From an uncultured Oscillospiraceae bacterium (GTDB taxonomy: Bacteria > Bacillota > Clostridia > Oscillospirales > Oscillospiraceae), in contig CANQUO010000113.1 in the NCBI GenBank assembly GCA_947627085.1, forward strand, positions 1 to 7,084: a DNA stretch of 7,084 bases, in the 5' to 3' direction. Made by a program: the position numbers and the translations under genes. The stretch's first letter is position 1. Every line of letters begins with the position of its first letter. The notes under the pieces were generated by a model, which saw nothing but the letters and a program-made list of their open reading frames with translations, did no database searches and had not been told where the DNA came from. This document shows positions 5,158 to 7,084 of this stretch, in pieces.

Positions 5158-6924
5158 ATGTTCGACATTTTTGATGTGATTTCCCTCTTCGGGGGACTGG
5201 CGCTCTTCCTCTTCGGGATGAACCTTATGAGCTCGTCCTTAGAGAAGCGCGCCGGCGGAAGGCTTAAGACGCTCCTTTCAAATATCACGGCAAACCCGGT
5301 AAAGGGCTTTTTGCTGGGCGTGGTGGTGACGGCCCTGTTGCAGTCAAGCTCCGCCACGACGGTAATGGTGGTGGGCTTTGTAAACTCCGGCCTTATGACA
5401 CTGGGCCAGTCGGTGGCCATAATAGTGGGCGCAAACCTTGGGGCGTCCATAACGCCGTGGCTTTTGTCCTTAGCGGGCATCGAGGGCGGGAGCCTCATAC
5501 TTGAGATATTCAAGATGAGCACCATAACCCCCATAATGGCCCTTATCGGCGCCATACTCTACATCTTCCAAAAAAAGCCCGCCAAGCGGGACACCGGCAT
5601 GATACTTCTGGGCTTTGCCATACTCATGTACGGTATGGAGGCCATGTCCAACTCAGTCATGGGCCTTCGGGACATGCCCCAGTTCGGGGAGATAATCTCT
5701 GTCCTCTCAAATCCCATAGTGGGCGTGCTGGCCGGTACGATAATAACGGCGGTAATACAGTCAAGCTCCGCCTCCATCGGTATTTTGCAGGCGTTGGCCA
5801 CCACGGGGAAGATAAGCTACGGCACGGCCATACCGGTCATAATGGGCCAGAACATAGGTACGTGTATCTCCGCCATACTCTCCTGCATCGGGGCCTCGAA
5901 AAACGCAAAGCGCGCGGCGATGATACATCTAAGCTTCAACGTCATATCCACCCTTGTGGTCCTGCCCCTATATTACCTCGTCTATGAGCTGGCGGGGCTC
6001 ACCTTCGCCGCTAATTTCGCCTCCCCCGTGTCCATAGCCCTTATAAACACGGCCTACAAGGTCATATCCATCGTGGTGCTCCTGCCCGTCATGCGCTGGC
6101 TGGAGCCCCTGTCCAGGCTCATCATCCGGGACTCCGCCGAGGACGAGGAGGAGACGCTCCTGGACGAGCGCCTTCTCAAATCCCCCGCTGTGGCCGTGGC
6201 CCAGTGCAGGGCCGTCACGGTGACAATGGCGGAGATGGCCGCCAAGGGCATATTTGACGCCCTCAAGGAGCTGGGAGGATATGACGAGGAGCTGGCCGAG
6301 GACATACTGAAGTCCGAAAACAAAGTGGACTGGTACGAGGACAAGCTGGGCACCTACCTTGTGAAGCTGTCGGGCCAGAACCTGTCCAGCGAGGACAACG
6401 CTCAGGCCACAAAGCTCCTGCACATGATATCCGACTTTGAGCGCATATCCGACCACTCGGTGAACATCATGAAGTCCGCCGAGGAGATATTTGAAAAGAA
6501 GCTCCAGTTCTCCACCGACGCCATGCGGGAGCTCAACACCATGATCGACGCGGTGAGCGAGATAATGAGCCTGGCCCTCGCCAGCTTCCGGGACGACGAC
6601 TTAAACTCCGCCGTGATGGTGGAGCCCCTGGAGCAGGTGGTTGACAACCTTAAAGACCGCATACGCATGAACCACGTAAAGCGCATGCAGACCGGCGAGT
6701 GCACCATAGAGCTTGGCTTTATCCTGACGGACCTTGTGACAAATCTTGAGCGCGTCTCGGACCACTGCTCCAACATCGCCGGGTACATGCTGGAGATGAG
6801 CGAGGCCAACCAGAACATCGGCGTCCACGAATTCCTCCACAACGTCCGCAGCGGCGACACCAACGAATTCAACGACTACTACGACTATTTCAAGGTCAAA
6901 TACCGCATGCCCGAGAAGGCGTGA
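5158..6924 (+). CDS. Na+/phosphate cotransporter with C-terminal PhoU domain
   Basis: A 588-residue Na/Pi cotransporter (NptA/PNaS family, similar in layout to E. coli YjbB). The membrane half (about 1-322) contains the duplicated family core: QSSSATTVMVVGFVNSGLM from residue 62 and QSSSASIGILQALATTG from 201, each followed by a glycine-rich GANLGASIT (91-99) or GQNIGTCIS (230-238). The cytoplasmic half (about 345-585) is a PhoU-like helical domain with both metal-binding type motifs, DFERISDHSVNI (426-437) and NLERVSDHCSNI (529-540). An acidic linker (AEDEEETLLDE, about 327-337) joins them. The start ATG has AGGGAG at 5144-5149, 8 bases upstream. The gene is 21 bases after phoR, so it is in the same operon. 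Placement under a Pho box suggests phosphate import, although YjbB has been reported to export phosphate, so direction is not settled. PhoU may gate transport or signal to PhoR. Confidence 0.93.
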   Translation: MFDIFDVISLFGGLALFLFGMNLMSSSLEKRAGGRLKTLLSNITANPVKGFLLGVVVTALLQSSSATTVMVVGFVNSGLMTLGQSVAIIVGANLGASITPWLLSLAGIEGGSLILEIFKMSTITPIMALIGAILYIFQKKPAKRDTGMILLGFAILMYGMEAMSNSVMGLRDMPQFGEIISVLSNPIVGVLAGTIITAVIQSSSASIGILQALATTGKISYGTAIPVIMGQNIGTCISAILSCIGASKNAKRAAMIHLSFNVISTLVVLPLYYLVYELAGLTFAANFASPVSIALINTAYKVISIVVLLPVMRWLEPLSRLIIRDSAEDEEETLLDERLLKSPAVAVAQCRAVTVTMAEMAAKGIFDALKELGGYDEELAEDILKSENKVDWYEDKLGTYLVKLSGQNLSSEDNAQATKLLHMISDFERISDHSVNIMKSAEEIFEKKLQFSTDAMRELNTMIDAVSEIMSLALASFRDDDLNSAVMVEPLEQVVDNLKDRIRMNHVKRMQTGECTIELGFILTDLVTNLERVSDHCSNIAGYMLEMSEANQNIGVHEFLHNVRSGDTNEFNDYYDYFKVKYRMPEKA

Positions 6925-7064
6925 ATAATAAGAAAAAACCGCGAGGCTTTTTGAGCTTGTCTTTAAGGCGAGCCGGGATAGCGGATAGGAACGCTCTGGA
7001 CGAGGACAAATCGCCGGGGCGTTTTCTATTCGATATACACAGAGATTTAAGGAAAAGATTTTGA
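6921..7064 (+). CDS. Possible 47-residue small basic protein (speculative)
   Basis: A 47-codon frame starts at GTG 6921, overlapping the transporter stop by four bases (GTGA), and ends with TGA 7062-7064. The predicted product starts MNNKKKPRGFLSLSL and ends DIHRDLRKRF, so it is basic with no recognised domain. The start overlap is the kind seen in coupled genes. However, AGAAGG at 6914-6919 is too close to act as a normal binding site, and the frame contains the predicted terminator hairpin at 6990-7023. Codon use does not look like that of the neighbours. I think it is more likely chance than a gene. Confidence 0.15.
   Translation: MNNKKKPRGFLSLSLRRAGIADRNALDEDKSPGRFLFDIHRDLRKRF
6988..7031 (+). 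terminator. Probable intrinsic terminator of the phoP-phoR-transporter operon
   Basis: AACGCTCTGG (6990-6999) pairs with CCGGGGCGTT (7014-7023) over 10 positions, two of them G-U, around a 14-base loop, and a T-rich tail TTTTCTATTC (7022-7031) follows. It lies 65 bases after the transporter stop. A weaker alternative is the A-run/T-run pair at 6933-6952 around CC-GCGA-GG. The remaining bases to 7084 hold no gene I can support. Confidence 0.5.
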
Positions 7065-7084
7065 TAAACGTGCCTAAAGAGTGA

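Noticed and set aside
6601..6872. Minus-strand frames opposite the PhoU domain
   Set aside because: They are shadows of the PhoU-coding region, which has clear conserved motifs on the plus strand.

Overview
The window looks like a chromosomal housekeeping and phosphate-response segment of a GC-rich anaerobic Firmicute, probably in the Clostridia (Oscillospiraceae-like). This assignment is an inference. It rests on the SigA-type promoters, strong Shine-Dalgarno sites, a Bacillus/Clostridium-style PhoP box, a PhoP/PhoR pair with a very short extracytoplasmic loop, a Na/Pi cotransporter carrying a C-terminal PhoU domain, and heavy use of ATA for isoleucine in an otherwise GC-rich coding style. 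I see no insertion sequence, phage gene, CRISPR array, tRNA or rRNA.

Left part, minus strand (1-1899): a pyruvate kinase gene (pyk) runs off the left edge with its first 389 codons visible. Upstream on the same strand is a gene for a 201-residue protein with two tandem OB folds of the SSB type and no acidic SSB tail. pyk has its own near-consensus SigA promoter in the 125-base gap. The SSB-like gene has a separate, weaker promoter.

Divergent intergenic region (1900-2241): a strong extended -10 promoter reads rightward into a leader of about 210 bases. The leader contains four consecutive inverted repeats, one a perfect 19-bp arm palindrome, then a possible short leader ORF whose stop codon overlaps the ribosome binding site of the next gene. 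This is the least explained part of the window.

Right part, plus strand (2242-6924): first comes a DUF368/PopT-family membrane protein, a family linked to undecaprenyl-phosphate translocation. Next is a PhoP-like box (TTAACA repeats at 11-base spacing), then a tight phoP-phoR-Na/Pi cotransporter operon. phoP and phoR overlap by 4 bases, and 21 bases separate phoR from the transporter. A probable intrinsic terminator lies at about 6988-7031.

How the genes may work together: PhoR senses phosphate status from the cytoplasm and phosphorylates PhoP. PhoP binds the box upstream of its own gene and raises expression of the operon, including a Na+-coupled phosphate transporter. The transporter's own PhoU domain could feed uptake state back to PhoR in place of the usual Pst-PhoU complex. 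The neighbouring lipid-phosphate carrier translocase may tie envelope synthesis to phosphate supply. The family assignments are strong; the regulatory wiring is inference.
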